Part shown: piece after piece, positions 23,148-32,009 of the stretch
Layout of the letters: each line of letters starts with the position of its first letter
Position numbering within the stretch: position 1 is the stretch's first letter
Origin: Azospirillum ramasamyi
GTDB lineage: Bacteria; Pseudomonadota; Alphaproteobacteria; Azospirillales; Azospirillaceae
DNA: 64,000 nucleotides
Assembly: GCF_003233655.1 (NCBI RefSeq)
Contig: NZ_CP029830.1
Span: 422,501-486,500 of the forward strand
Reading direction: 5' to 3'
The notes under the pieces: generated by a model
Databases searched by the model: none
Seen by the model: only the letters and a program-made list of their open reading frames with translations
What the model was told of the DNA's origin: nothing
Position numbers and translations under genes: made by a program

Positions 23148-24320
23148 TTACGCGGTTTCCTTGAACAGTTCGCGCCCGATCAGCATACGGCGGATCTCGC
23201 TGGTGCCGGCGCCGATCTCGTAGAGCTTGGCGTCGCGCAGCAGGCGGCCGGTCGGGTATTCGTTGATGTAGCCGTTGCCACCCAGGGTTTGAATGGCCTC
23301 CAGCGCCATCCAGGTCGCCTTTTCGGCGGAGAACAGGATGGCGGCGGCGGCGTCCTTGCGGGTGGTCTCGCCGCGGTCGCAGGCCTTGGCGACGGCGTAC
23401 ACATAGGCCTTGGCGGCGTTCATGATGGTGTACATGTCGGCGATCTTGCCCTGCATCAGCTGGAACTCGCCGATGGGCTGGCCGAACTGCTTGCGGTCGT
23501 GGACATAGGGGATCACCACGTCCATGCAGGCCTGCATGATGCCGAGCGGCCCGCCGGACAGCACCGCGCGCTCGTAATCCAGGCCGGACATCAGCACGTT
23601 CACGCCGCGCCCGACGCCGCCCAGGATGTTCTCCTCCGGCACCTCGCAATCCTCGAACACCAGCTCGCCGGTGTTGGAGCCGCGCATGCCCAGCTTGTCC
23701 AGCTTCTGCGCCACCGAGAAGCCCTTGAAGCCCTTCTCCACCAGGAAGGCGGTGATGCCGCGCGGGCCGGCGTTGAGGTCGGTCTTGGCGTAGATCACCA
23801 GCGTGTCGGCGTCGGGGCCGTTGGTGATCCACATCTTGGTGCCGTTCAGGACGTAGCGGTCGCCCTTCTTCTCCGCCCGCAGCTTCATCGACACCACGTC
23901 GGACCCGGCATTCGGCTCCGACATCGCCAGCGCGCCGATATGCTCGCCGGAGATCAGCTTGGGCAGGTAGCGGCGCTTCTGCTCCTCGGTGCCGTTCTTG
24001 CGGATCTGGTTGACGCAGAGGTTGGAATGCGCGCCGTAGCTGAGGCCCACCGAGGCCGAGGCGCGGGACACCTCCTCCATCGCCACCACATGCTCCAGAT
24101 AGCCCATGCCGGCGCCGCCGTATTCCTCTTCCACCGTCACGCCGAGGATGCCGAGGTCGCCCATCTTGCGCCACAACTCGTTCGGGAACTCGTTGGTCCG
24201 GTCGATCTCGGCGGCGCGGGGGGCGATCTCGTTTGCGGCGAAGCTGCGCACCGAATCGCGCAGCATGTCGGCCGACTCGCCGAGGTCGAAGTTCAGGCTG
24301 GGATACTGGTTGGACAGCAT
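23148..24320 (-). CDS. liuA: Isovaleryl-CoA dehydrogenase
   Basis: 390 residues; FAD-dependent oxidation of isovaleryl-CoA to 3-methylcrotonyl-CoA, passing electrons to [23 protein letters not shown] and [20 protein letters not shown] are the flavin sites. [19 protein letters not shown] includes the Glu typical of the isovaleryl-CoA enzyme, which replaces the usual C-terminal position; the C-terminus reads [16 protein letters not shown], with Gly where other ACADs have the catalytic Glu. That fits IVD specifically. It is the first gene of the operon, with AGGGGAG before the ATG. Confidence 0.95.
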   Translation of the reverse strand: MLSNQYPSLNFDLGESADMLRDSVRSFAANEIAPRAAEIDRTNEFPNELWRKMGDLGILGVTVEEEYGGAGMGYLEHVVAMEEVSRASASVGLSYGAHSNLCVNQIRKNGTEEQKRRYLPKLISGEHIGALAMSEPNAGSDVVSMKLRAEKKGDRYVLNGTKMWITNGPDADTLVIYAKTDLNAGPRGITAFLVEKGFKGFSVAQKLDKLGMRGSNTGELVFEDCEVPEENILGGVGRGVNVLMSGLDYERAVLSGGPLGIMQACMDVVIPYVHDRKQFGQPIGEFQLMQGKIADMYTIMNAAKAYVYAVAKACDRGETTRKDAAAAILFSAEKATWMALEAIQTLGGNGYINEYPTGRLLRDAKLYEIGAGTSEIRRMLIGRELFKETA

Positions 24321-24357
24321 GGCGTATCGCTCCCCTGGGAAATCATCCGTTCTTTGA

Positions 24358-24375
24358 CCATACGTTACCGTATGG
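24358..24375. promoter_or_regulatory. Candidate operator upstream of liuA
   Basis: CCATACGTTACCGTATGG is a perfect inverted repeat (7-bp arms, 4-bp centre), 38 bp before the liuA start. The symmetry extends outward as CTTTG and CAAAG with one extra base. Such a site suits a MerR-type LiuR or TetR-type repressor of branched-chain acid catabolism, but no such regulator is encoded in this window. Confidence 0.6.
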
Positions 24376-24633
24376 CAAAGCGTCAGGCAAGGGGCAAGCT
24401 GACGCCGGGAAAACCCTTACGTCATCAAGGGATTAAGGTCGTTCCGCCATCGGCTCCGCCCTTGCGTATACGGTTCCGCATCGTGGAAGCGTTCTGAAAA
24501 AGGCAGGAATTTCAACGCTGCCATGCGCGCCGTCCAGCTGGGTGCGGCATGGTCGCGCTTTCATATTGCTGCAGTGCAGGGCTAGTTTCTGGATACTGTA
24601 TACCTGAGGACTTCGCGAAGGAGCCTTGTGACG

Positions 24634-25629
24634 ATGATCCGCGTACCGCGCCCGAACATGGACGGCTTCACCATCGCCCTGGTGGCGACCGTCGGGCTGG
24701 CGACAGTGCTGCCGGTGCAGGGCCAGTTCGCCCAGGGGGTGCATTGGCTGGCGGAGGCGGCCATCGCGTTGCTGTTCTTCCTGCACGGCGCCCGGCTGCC
24801 GCGGGAAGAGGTGGTGGCGGGCATGGCGCATTGGCGGCTGCACCTGCTGATCTTCGGCCTGACCTTCGCCGCCTTCCCGCTGATCGGCTGGGCCGTGACG
24901 GCGACGCTGCCGCACAGCCTGCTGCCGCCGGCCCTGGCGGTCGGGGTGCAGTTCCTCTGCCTGCTGCCGTCCACCGTCCAGTCCTCCATCGCCTTCACCT
25001 CGATGGCGCGGGGCAACGTCGCGGCGGCGGTGTGCAGTTCCACCCTGTCCAACATCTCGGGCATCCTGATGACGCCGCTGCTGGTGGCGCTGTTCCTGAA
25101 CGTGCAGGGAGGCGCGCTGTCGCTGGACACGCTGCAGACCATCGCGGCGCAGCTTCTGCTGCCCTTCGTCGCCGGACAGCTGCTGCGGCGCTGGGTCGGC
25201 GCCTGGGCGGCGCGGCACAAGGCGATGCTGAAATTCACCGACCGCGGATCGATCCTGCTGGTGGTCTACATCGCCTTCAGCGAAGCGGTGGTGAACGGCC
25301 TGTGGACTCAGGTGCCGCCGGCGGCGCTGGGCATGGTGGTGCTGATCGACTGCGCGATCCTGGCGCTTTTCCTGGTCGGCACGACTCTGCTCAGCCGCCG
25401 CCTGGGCTTCTCCCGCGCGGACGAGGCGGTGATCGTCTTCTGCGGCTCGAAGAAGTCGCTGGTCAGCGGCGTGCCGATGGCCGGCGTGCTGTTCGCCCCG
25501 GCGACCGCCGGCCTGGTCCTGCTGCCGGTGATGGTGTTCCACCAGATCCAGCTGATGGTCGGCGCCGTCCTGGCCCGCCGCTACGCCGACGAAGAAGAGG
25601 CCCGCGACGCCCTTCCGGCGGCGTCCTGA
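24634..25629 (+). CDS. Bile acid:sodium symporter-like (SBF-like/BASS) membrane transporter
   Basis: About 331 residues with roughly ten hydrophobic segments, starting FTIALVATVGLATVLPVQG. Family motifs are ALLFFLHGARLPREEV, CLLPSTVQSSIAFTSMARGN, SSTLSNISGILMTPLLVAL and FCGSKKSLVSGVPMAGVLF, which match the YfeH/SBF-like branch. Substrate unknown; probably an organic anion. ATG 24634 is chosen because AAGGAG (24618-24623) is 10 nt away; the GTG at 24628 would be only 4 nt from it. It is divergent from the liu operon. Confidence 0.88.
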   Translation: MIRVPRPNMDGFTIALVATVGLATVLPVQGQFAQGVHWLAEAAIALLFFLHGARLPREEVVAGMAHWRLHLLIFGLTFAAFPLIGWAVTATLPHSLLPPALAVGVQFLCLLPSTVQSSIAFTSMARGNVAAAVCSSTLSNISGILMTPLLVALFLNVQGGALSLDTLQTIAAQLLLPFVAGQLLRRWVGAWAARHKAMLKFTDRGSILLVVYIAFSEAVVNGLWTQVPPAALGMVVLIDCAILALFLVGTTLLSRRLGFSRADEAVIVFCGSKKSLVSGVPMAGVLFAPATAGLVLLPVMVFHQIQLMVGAVLARRYADEEEARDALPAAS

Positions 25630-25684
25630 GAAAGCCCCCCTTGGAATCCCCTCTCCCGCGCAGGATGAGGGGGGAGCAAGCCCC

Positions 25685-27139
25685 CTACTCTCCATCCCCC
25701 GCGAACTCGCCCGTCGCCGCCATGATGGCGGCGCGGAGCCGGTCGGCCTTGGCGGGGCCGGCGACCATTTCCAGCAGGCGCAGGGCGTAGAACAGGGTGA
25801 TCTCCGCCGTTTCCGCGCCGTCCGGATCGCCGGCGGTCTTGGGATACTGCGCCAGCAAGGCCTGAGCCCGTTCCAGCAGCCCCTTTTCCATCGACGCCAC
25901 GGCGTCCTTCAGCGGCTGGTGCAGGCCGAGCGCGTCGGCCAGCCCTTCGCACCGGCGCAAGGCGCGGGCGTGGTCCTCCGCCGCGGTCTGCGCGTCGTCG
26001 TCCACGGCAACCGGCCGGCCATTGGCGGCGGGGGCCGGCACGGCGGTCAGGATGCCCTGGGGCGCCGTGTCGAGAACGCTGCCGGTCACCATGGTCCGCA
26101 CCGCCACCTTCACCGCGTCCAGCCGCTCGCGATAGACCGGCTCGGCCAGGAAATCCATGACGGCGGAGGTGGTGTGGACGCCGGCAACCAGCCGTTCGGC
26201 GATGGCGATGGCCTCCTCCGGGGCGAGGGCGGCGATGGCGGCGGCCCCGCCCGGCCCGGCGCCATCGCTCTTGCCCTTGCCGGTGCCTTTGCCGTCCAGC
26301 CGGGCGGTCCGCTCCTCCAGGTTGGTGACGACCAGCCCGCTCAGCTGGGCGAAGATCACCGGCTGCTCGCGCCGCGCCTTGCCGAGGTCGATGTCGTTCA
26401 GCACGGCCAGCAGGTCGGCCGGGTTCGCCATGCGGGAGGCGGCGGCCAGCAGCAGATAATAGACCAGCGTCGGCGATTGGCGCGCCGCCGCCTGGGCCGC
26501 CTGCTCGATGGCCCCGACATGGCGGTCGTTCAGCGCCGGCAGCGGCTTGGGCGCCAGCGCGTCCTTCAGCGTCTCCACCGTCAGGCCGATGTCGAGGAAG
26601 GCGGCGACGTCCAGAACCTGCCGCCGCAGTTCCTCGTCGCCGTGCAGCAGCAGCCGGACCACTGGGCGCGATCCGTCCTGCTCCACCGCCCCGCGAATGG
26701 CCTCGGCGGCCATCGGCCACAGCCGGCGGCCGATGTTGCGCAGCGCATTGAGGTTGCCGGGCGCGGTTTCCTGCACCTGACGGTCGAGCTGGTCGATCAG
26801 GGCGGTGTCGCCGCATTCCGTCACCAGCCGCCAGACCGGCTCGATCACCCGCCGTTCGATGCGGCCCAGCGGCACGTCGACCCCGCTGAAGCTCTCCAGC
26901 ACATCCTCGAACGGCATGCACAGGACGCGCTTCATCGTCGGGCGGCGGTCGGGCCGCACCTGGACCAGCCGCGGGCGGATGGCGGCGAAGGTCTGGCGCA
27001 CGTCGGGATGGTCGCGCACCCGCTCCAGCAGGCGGACGACCTCGATGAACTTGGTCTCGGGGATGTCGAACAGCCGGCTTTCCAGCCCCGGCAGGCGGTC
27101 GGCCTTGCCCTGCCCGGATCCGTCGGACTTCTCCGTCAT
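25685..27139 (-). CDS. Conserved-looking protein of unknown function (484 residues)
   Basis: No family recognised. It is predominantly helical, soluble and rich in Leu, Ala, Arg and Asp, with no signal peptide or membrane segment. There is a low-complexity Gly/Lys/Ala linker (DGKGTGKGKSDGAGPGGA) near residue 290. The ATG at 27139 overlaps the stop of the upstream gene by four bases (ATGA), which strongly suggests the two products work together. Codon bias is that of the core genome, so it is a resident gene. Confidence 0.8.
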   Translation of the reverse strand: MTEKSDGSGQGKADRLPGLESRLFDIPETKFIEVVRLLERVRDHPDVRQTFAAIRPRLVQVRPDRRPTMKRVLCMPFEDVLESFSGVDVPLGRIERRVIEPVWRLVTECGDTALIDQLDRQVQETAPGNLNALRNIGRRLWPMAAEAIRGAVEQDGSRPVVRLLLHGDEELRRQVLDVAAFLDIGLTVETLKDALAPKPLPALNDRHVGAIEQAAQAAARQSPTLVYYLLLAAASRMANPADLLAVLNDIDLGKARREQPVIFAQLSGLVVTNLEERTARLDGKGTGKGKSDGAGPGGAAAIAALAPEEAIAIAERLVAGVHTTSAVMDFLAEPVYRERLDAVKVAVRTMVTGSVLDTAPQGILTAVPAPAANGRPVAVDDDAQTAAEDHARALRRCEGLADALGLHQPLKDAVASMEKGLLERAQALLAQYPKTAGDPDGAETAEITLFYALRLLEMVAGPAKADRLRAAIMAATGEFAGDGE

Positions 27140-28242
27140 GGCGAGCGCGCTTTCACCGCCTCGATCCGGCGGATGGCCTCGATGTCCATCCGGCCCGTGC
27201 GCCAGTCCTCCAGCATGCGGACGGAGCGGCGCTGGGCCTGCCTCACCTGCTTGGAATCCTCCACGAAGTCGCGGCTGGACTCCTTCTTCGGCAGCAGGGG
27301 CAGGATGCGGAACAGGTCGTTGACGGTCGCCGCCTGCTGGTGGTGGTCCTCGGTCTGCGCCACCTCCCAGGCCGCGGTGATGTGGCTCCAGCCGTCGAGC
27401 AGCCACGCCATCCGCACCGCCTGGGCGCGCACGCGGACGATCTCGCTGTCCCAGTCGCGCATCAGCGGTCCGATCGCCTCGAGGCGGCGGTGGAAGTCGC
27501 CCAGAACCTTGTCGCCGATGGCGATGGTGTGCTGCGCCACCTCCGCACAGAAGGCGGCGACCGGGGCGGCCTCGCTCGGCACCTCGCGCGCCCAGTCGGT
27601 CAGGCTGTCGCGGAAGCTCTTCAAATCCATCAGCCCGCGCGTCAGCCGGCCGGGCTTGGGCGAGCGCGCCAGCCCGACCGGGGCGGCGACCGCGGCGACG
27701 TCGGCCAGCCGGGAATAGAGCAGCGTCGCGTCCATCCGCAGGCTTTCCGCCGCGCGGGTCATCAGTTGACGGGTCAGCCGCTGGCCTTCGTCGGTGTCGA
27801 TGCCGGCCCTCAGCATCTCCGGCGATTCCAGCCCGACCGCCTTCAGGATCGCCAGGATCAGCAGGTAATGGGTGAGGGTGCTCTGCTCCTCATCCTCCTC
27901 CAGCGCGAGGCGGGCGGCCTGCGCCGCCTTCGGCCCGGCCAACCCGCGCCGCGCCGCCTTCAGCGTCGCCCGGCGGATCTCATGAGGGGAACAGGCGTCC
28001 TCCTTCACGATCAGGTCATGGAGATAGCGGTCGTGCATGGTCATCGACACCATGTCGGGCACCGATTTCCAGGCGACCACATAGATGCCCATGCCCTGCG
28101 ACAGGCTGGGAATCAGCACCTCCAGCTTGGACCGTTCGCCGCGGCGCACGCGGGTCTGGGACAGAAGCGGCGTGGTGAAGGCCACCGCGGCCCCCCGTTC
28201 CTCGAAGGTCGACGGCGCGTATTCGATCGCACCCTTCAACAT
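27136..28242 (-). CDS. Conserved-looking protein of unknown function (368 residues), coupled to the next gene
   Basis: Starts MLKGAIEYAPSTFEERG. The first 60 residues are beta-rich (VAFTTPLLSQTRVRRG, LEVLIPSLSQGMGIYVVAW); the remainder is helical and charged, and ends VRQAQRRSVRMLEDWRTGR. No known motif, signal peptide or membrane helix. It overlaps the start of the 484-residue protein by ATGA. The weak ribosome site (GGAACGG) leaves the start moderately certain. Confidence 0.8.
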   Translation of the reverse strand: MLKGAIEYAPSTFEERGAAVAFTTPLLSQTRVRRGERSKLEVLIPSLSQGMGIYVVAWKSVPDMVSMTMHDRYLHDLIVKEDACSPHEIRRATLKAARRGLAGPKAAQAARLALEEDEEQSTLTHYLLILAILKAVGLESPEMLRAGIDTDEGQRLTRQLMTRAAESLRMDATLLYSRLADVAAVAAPVGLARSPKPGRLTRGLMDLKSFRDSLTDWAREVPSEAAPVAAFCAEVAQHTIAIGDKVLGDFHRRLEAIGPLMRDWDSEIVRVRAQAVRMAWLLDGWSHITAAWEVAQTEDHHQQAATVNDLFRILPLLPKKESSRDFVEDSKQVRQAQRRSVRMLEDWRTGRMDIEAIRRIEAVKARSP

Positions 28243-28639
28243 GATTGCCGTTCCGGATTCGCCTGACCGATCTGTTTCGGCCGCGCCGCCCTTCAGGCCA
28301 GGACCGCCGCAAACCTCACGCTGTCATCATTACATGGTCGCAACAGAAGCGGCGGCGAGCAATTTGTACCGATTTGTAGCACGCTGCGACGGCCTGCCGC
28401 AGTTGGGAGCGAAGCGTCTGCGAAGCCGAACCTTGACCGCGGACGGTTATCCTTTGCCGAAGCCCTGACGCAGTGTGGCGGGAAACCGGCCGCCCAGCGA
28501 GATGGAGCGCGGAAGCCTCCAAGGGCCGGCGGAAATTCCCGGACGGCCGACGCCCCTTGCGCTTTGCGCGGCGACGCGACAGTTTGGGCCCAGGTTCAGA
28601 GCGCCGGATTTCAGGCCGCAATCCAGGGGAGAGCAGAGG
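28243..28639. other. Intergenic region between the unknown pair and ribH
   Basis: About 400 bp between divergent genes. It contains a direct repeat TTTGTA (28364-28379 region) and ends with AGGGGAG before the ribH start. No RFN (FMN riboswitch) core was found despite the riboflavin gene downstream. Nothing else recognisable. Confidence 0.4.
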
Positions 28640-29044
28640 GTGAGCAACATCGGCATCGTGCTCGGACGGTTCCACCGCAAGGAGGGGGAAGAGATGCTGG
28701 ACGAGGCGCGCGCGGTCGCCGCCCGCCGGGGTCTCGGCATCGTCGCGGAGGTTTGGGTTCCCGGCTCGATGGAAAAGCCGCTGGCGATCAAGCGCCTGCT
28801 GATGCGCGACGACATCGCCGGCGCGGTGGCGCTGGGCATCATCGAGCGGGGCGAGACCGAGCACGGCAACGTCATGGGCCATGCGGTGATCCGCAGCCTG
28901 ATCGACCTGCAGCTTCAGTTCATGAAGCCGGTCGGCGTCGGCATCCTCGGTCCGGGCATCAACCCGTCGCAGATCCCGCCGCGCATCCGGCCCTACGCCG
29001 CCGCCGCGGTGAACGCCTGCGCCGACCTGATCGAGCAGGGCTGA
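28640..29044 (+). CDS. ribH: Lumazine synthase homologue, archaeal-type sequence
   Basis: 134 residues; the family condenses 5-amino-6-ribitylaminouracil with dihydroxybutanone phosphate to 6,7-dimethyl-8-ribityllumazine. VWVPGSMEKPLAIKRLL, GIIERGETEHGNVMGHAVI and GVGILGPGINPSQ align by memory with archaeal RibH (for example Methanocaldococcus), not with the usual bacterial form (GATPHFDYV region). The His of GETEH would be the catalytic one. GTG start at 28640 after a GGGGAG-rich leader; an upstream start at 28475 has no support. No other riboflavin gene is near. It may be a second, specialised copy. Confident of family, less so of activity. Confidence 0.8.
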   Translation: MSNIGIVLGRFHRKEGEEMLDEARAVAARRGLGIVAEVWVPGSMEKPLAIKRLLMRDDIAGAVALGIIERGETEHGNVMGHAVIRSLIDLQLQFMKPVGVGILGPGINPSQIPPRIRPYAAAAVNACADLIEQG

Positions 29045-29132
29045 CGTCCTCGCGGTCCGGCGGGGCTCCACCGGTGCCGCTGGTGCCGCAGGTGCGCCGC
29101 CCCGCCGGACTGCGGGAAGGGCGCAGGCCCGG

Positions 29133-31640
29133 TCACTGCACCCCCAGAAGCTCGCCGAGCGCATGGCTGAGCTGGCGCGGGGTAACCGGCTTGTGGATGA
29201 TGCCCAGCCCATGGGCGGCGGCGTCGCGTTCGCATTCGGGGCCGGTCTCGCCGGTCAGGATCAGTCCGGGGATCGCCGGGCTCCCCGCCTCGTCGAACAG
29301 CGCGCGGATTCCGGCGACGGCATCCGTCCCGAAGCGGCCCTCGCGCAGGCGGTAGTCGGCCACCACCAGATCGGGGCGGCGGCGGCGGCGGCGCAGCGCC
29401 TCCACCGCCTTTTCGGCGGAACCGGCGACCAGCACATCATAGTTCCATTCGCGGAAGATCGTTTCCAGCCCCAGCAGCACGATGGCGTCATCATCCACCA
29501 CCACGGCGAAGCGGCCATGGCCGGTGGTCGCCGCCTCCGCCGGGGTGAGCGGACGCTCGACGTTGCGGCCGGGCGGCAGGACGATGGTGAAGCTTGTCCC
29601 CTTCCCCGGCTTCGACTGCACGTCCACGGGATGGTTCAGCAGTTCCGACAGACGACGGACGATGGCGAGGCCGAGGCCGAGGCCGCGGTTGCGGTCGCGT
29701 TCCGGGTTGCCGACCTGATGGAATTCCTCCCAGATGCGTTCCAGATGGTCGGGCGGGATGCCGATGCCGGTGTCGCGCACCTCGATCAGCAGCTTCCCGC
29801 CGGCTTCCCGGCATTCGATGTCGATCCGGCCCTCCTCGGTGTAGCGCACCGCGTTCTCCACCAGATTGCGCACCATGCGGGTCAGCAGCGTGCGGTCGGT
29901 GCGGGCGGAGGCGTTGCAGGACCGGACGTGAAGCTCCAGCCCCTTGGCCGCGGCGACCGGCCGGTAGGAGGCGGCGATGTGCTCGAACAGCGGGACCAGG
30001 GGCACATTCTCGATGTTCGGCTGAACCACGCCGGCATCGAGCCGCGACATGTCCAGCAGGCTGTCGAGCAACTCCTTCAGCGCGTCCAGCCCGCGGCCGA
30101 GATGCATCAGCGCGTTGGCGCCCTGGCTGCCCTGCACATGGGGCTTCAGCACGTCGACGAACAGCAGCAGCGCCTGCAGCGGCTGGCGCAGGTCGTGGCT
30201 GGCGGCGGCCAGGAACTTGCCCTTGGCCTGGTCGGCCGCCTCGGCCGTCTCCTTCGCCTCCATCAACGCCTGCCGCGCCTGCAGGCGGGCACTGATGTCG
30301 CGGTAATAGACCGACAGCCCGTCCGCGCTGGGATACATGCTGATCTCGGCCCAGTCGCCGAGGATGGGCGACTTCGCCTCGATGGTCCGTTCGCGCCCTT
30401 CGCGCAGCACCTGCTTCTGCGTCTCGAACACCTCGCTGCCCAGCACCTGGGGAAAGACCTCCCAGATGCAACGCCCCAGCAGGGTGTCCCGCGACACGCC
30501 CCACAGCTTTTCCGCCTTGCGGTTGATGTAGGTGAAGCGCCAGTCGTGATCGACGGCATAGAAAGCGTCGCTTATGCTTTCCAGGATCATGACCGTCCGC
30601 TCGTGCGAGGCGCGCGCCTCGTCCTCCGCGCGCTTGCGCGTGGTGATGTCGCGGGTGAAGCAGCCCACCCCCTCCGCCGTCGGCAGGATGCGAATCTCCA
30701 GCCACCGCGTGGTGTCCTCACCGTCCAGGCGCCTTTCGATGCTGGTCGGCACCCGCTCCGTCATCGTCTTGCGGCACATCTCCTCGATGTCGGAGCCGGC
30801 GAGATGGGGCCAGATCTCCCACAGTCGGCGGCCGCGCATCGCCGACAGGGGCTTGCGGTCGAGCTGCTCGGCCCGCCGGTTCTGGTAGATCACCCGGTAA
30901 TCCCGGTCTAGCGCCACCAGCGCCTCGTCGATGCTGTCCAGGATGTCGGTGGCCCGCTTGCGCGCCTCGGCGATGGCGTCCTCCACCCGCCGCTCGTCGG
31001 AGCGGTCGTACAGGATCCACAGGAAGCCCCCTTCGTCGCCCTGCAGCGGCAGAATGGTCAGCGCCCCCCAGACCATGGAACCGTCGCTGCGGCGGAAGGC
31101 GCGCTCCTCCTGGATGCGGCCCTCGGCCAGCGCCTGCCGTCCCAATTCGTCGGGCACGCCGGCCAGGACGTCCTCCGGAGGAAAGAGGAAGGCGACCGGC
31201 TGGCCTTTCGCCTCCTCCTCGGTCCAGCCCAGGATGCGGAAGGATCCGGGATTCCAGCTGGTGACGTTGCCGTCGGGCGACAGGGTCAGGATGGCATGGC
31301 CGACGGCGCTGTCCAGGATGGCGCGCAACCGCTTTTCGCTGTCGGCATGGGCGGCGCAGCTGTTTTCCAGGGCGCCGAAGGCGTTCCGGAGATCCTCGTT
31401 CAGCGCGGTGACCGTCAACAGGTCGTCGCGGCCGCTGCCGGCATTGGCGAGAGCCGCGCGCAGTTGGGCATTCTCCCGCTCCAACTCCTCCACCCGCGCC
31501 ACCAGCCGCTCATCGGGGGCGGTACCCGGTTGAGCGGTCGGCTGAGGGTTCGGGGAAGCGTTCGGTTGGGCATCCGCGCCCGCTCCGCCCTCCATCCGGC
31601 TGGTCGCAGGCTCATCCGGGACAAGCTGAGGCTTGGTCAT
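29133..31640 (-). CDS. Hybrid sensor histidine kinase with three PAS domains and a receiver
   Basis: 835 residues, no transmembrane segment, so cytosolic. A Pro/Gln/Asn-rich N-terminus and a coiled coil (RVEELERENAQLRAAL) precede three PAS domains (about 105-215, 225-335, 345-460). The H-box AAASHDLRQPLQAL has phospho-acceptor His482. ATPase boxes are NLVENAVRYTEEGR, DTGIGIPPDH and RGLGLGLAIV. The C-terminal receiver has VVVDDDAI, phospho-acceptor Asp762 in VVADYRL, and Lys in IIHKPV. The QPLQ H-box plus C-terminal receiver resembles the NahK/ErcS-like group. No response regulator is adjacent; output must go to a separate partner. ATG start at 31640. Confidence 0.93.
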   Translation of the reverse strand: MTKPQLVPDEPATSRMEGGAGADAQPNASPNPQPTAQPGTAPDERLVARVEELERENAQLRAALANAGSGRDDLLTVTALNEDLRNAFGALENSCAAHADSEKRLRAILDSAVGHAILTLSPDGNVTSWNPGSFRILGWTEEEAKGQPVAFLFPPEDVLAGVPDELGRQALAEGRIQEERAFRRSDGSMVWGALTILPLQGDEGGFLWILYDRSDERRVEDAIAEARKRATDILDSIDEALVALDRDYRVIYQNRRAEQLDRKPLSAMRGRRLWEIWPHLAGSDIEEMCRKTMTERVPTSIERRLDGEDTTRWLEIRILPTAEGVGCFTRDITTRKRAEDEARASHERTVMILESISDAFYAVDHDWRFTYINRKAEKLWGVSRDTLLGRCIWEVFPQVLGSEVFETQKQVLREGRERTIEAKSPILGDWAEISMYPSADGLSVYYRDISARLQARQALMEAKETAEAADQAKGKFLAAASHDLRQPLQALLLFVDVLKPHVQGSQGANALMHLGRGLDALKELLDSLLDMSRLDAGVVQPNIENVPLVPLFEHIAASYRPVAAAKGLELHVRSCNASARTDRTLLTRMVRNLVENAVRYTEEGRIDIECREAGGKLLIEVRDTGIGIPPDHLERIWEEFHQVGNPERDRNRGLGLGLAIVRRLSELLNHPVDVQSKPGKGTSFTIVLPPGRNVERPLTPAEAATTGHGRFAVVVDDDAIVLLGLETIFREWNYDVLVAGSAEKAVEALRRRRRRPDLVVADYRLREGRFGTDAVAGIRALFDEAGSPAIPGLILTGETGPECERDAAAHGLGIIHKPVTPRQLSHALGELLGVQ

Positions 31641-32009
31641 AGGTGCTCAAGAAAAAACGAAAGTCTCGGTGGACGAGAGTGCGCAAGACCGAAAGCCTCT
31701 GTAAACCCTCCAAAAGAAATAGGCCTGAAGATTTCAAAATCGATCAATTTTATCTTTGTCAATACCGCATATCTACAATCGCCGAACCATTGCCCGAGCG
31801 CCGGGATCAGGCGCTTTATTGCATCGCAAAACCAACCTTAGCGTGCGACCCAGCGGCGAAGACAGAGGTTGGACCGCGAAGGCGGGTCGGGCGGCGCCGA
31901 AGGCGATGAACTGGTCGAGATGCAGGCCGCGCATAGCTGCCGCCATGCTTATAGTGCCGATCAAATCAATAAATTTGCCTTTTTCATGGCGGTCCGCGAC
32001 GGTGTGGCC
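31641..32009. other. AT-richer intergenic region between kinase and MFS gene
   Basis: The stretch is markedly less GC-rich than the flanking genes, especially 31660-31800 (for example TCAAAATCGATCAATTTTATC at 31734-31754). As the genes diverge, promoters for both are expected here. No gene is supported: the ORFs present are short and overlap each other. Confidence 0.45.

Noticed and set aside
20711-23164. 817-codon plus-strand ORF opposite acyl-CoA dehydrogenase and thiolase
   Set aside because: Shadow covering two real genes in the other direction.
28440-28640. FMN (RFN) or cobalamin riboswitch before ribH
   Set aside because: GGGAAACCGG recalls part of the cobalamin core, but no B12 box, no RFN consensus and no fitting stems.
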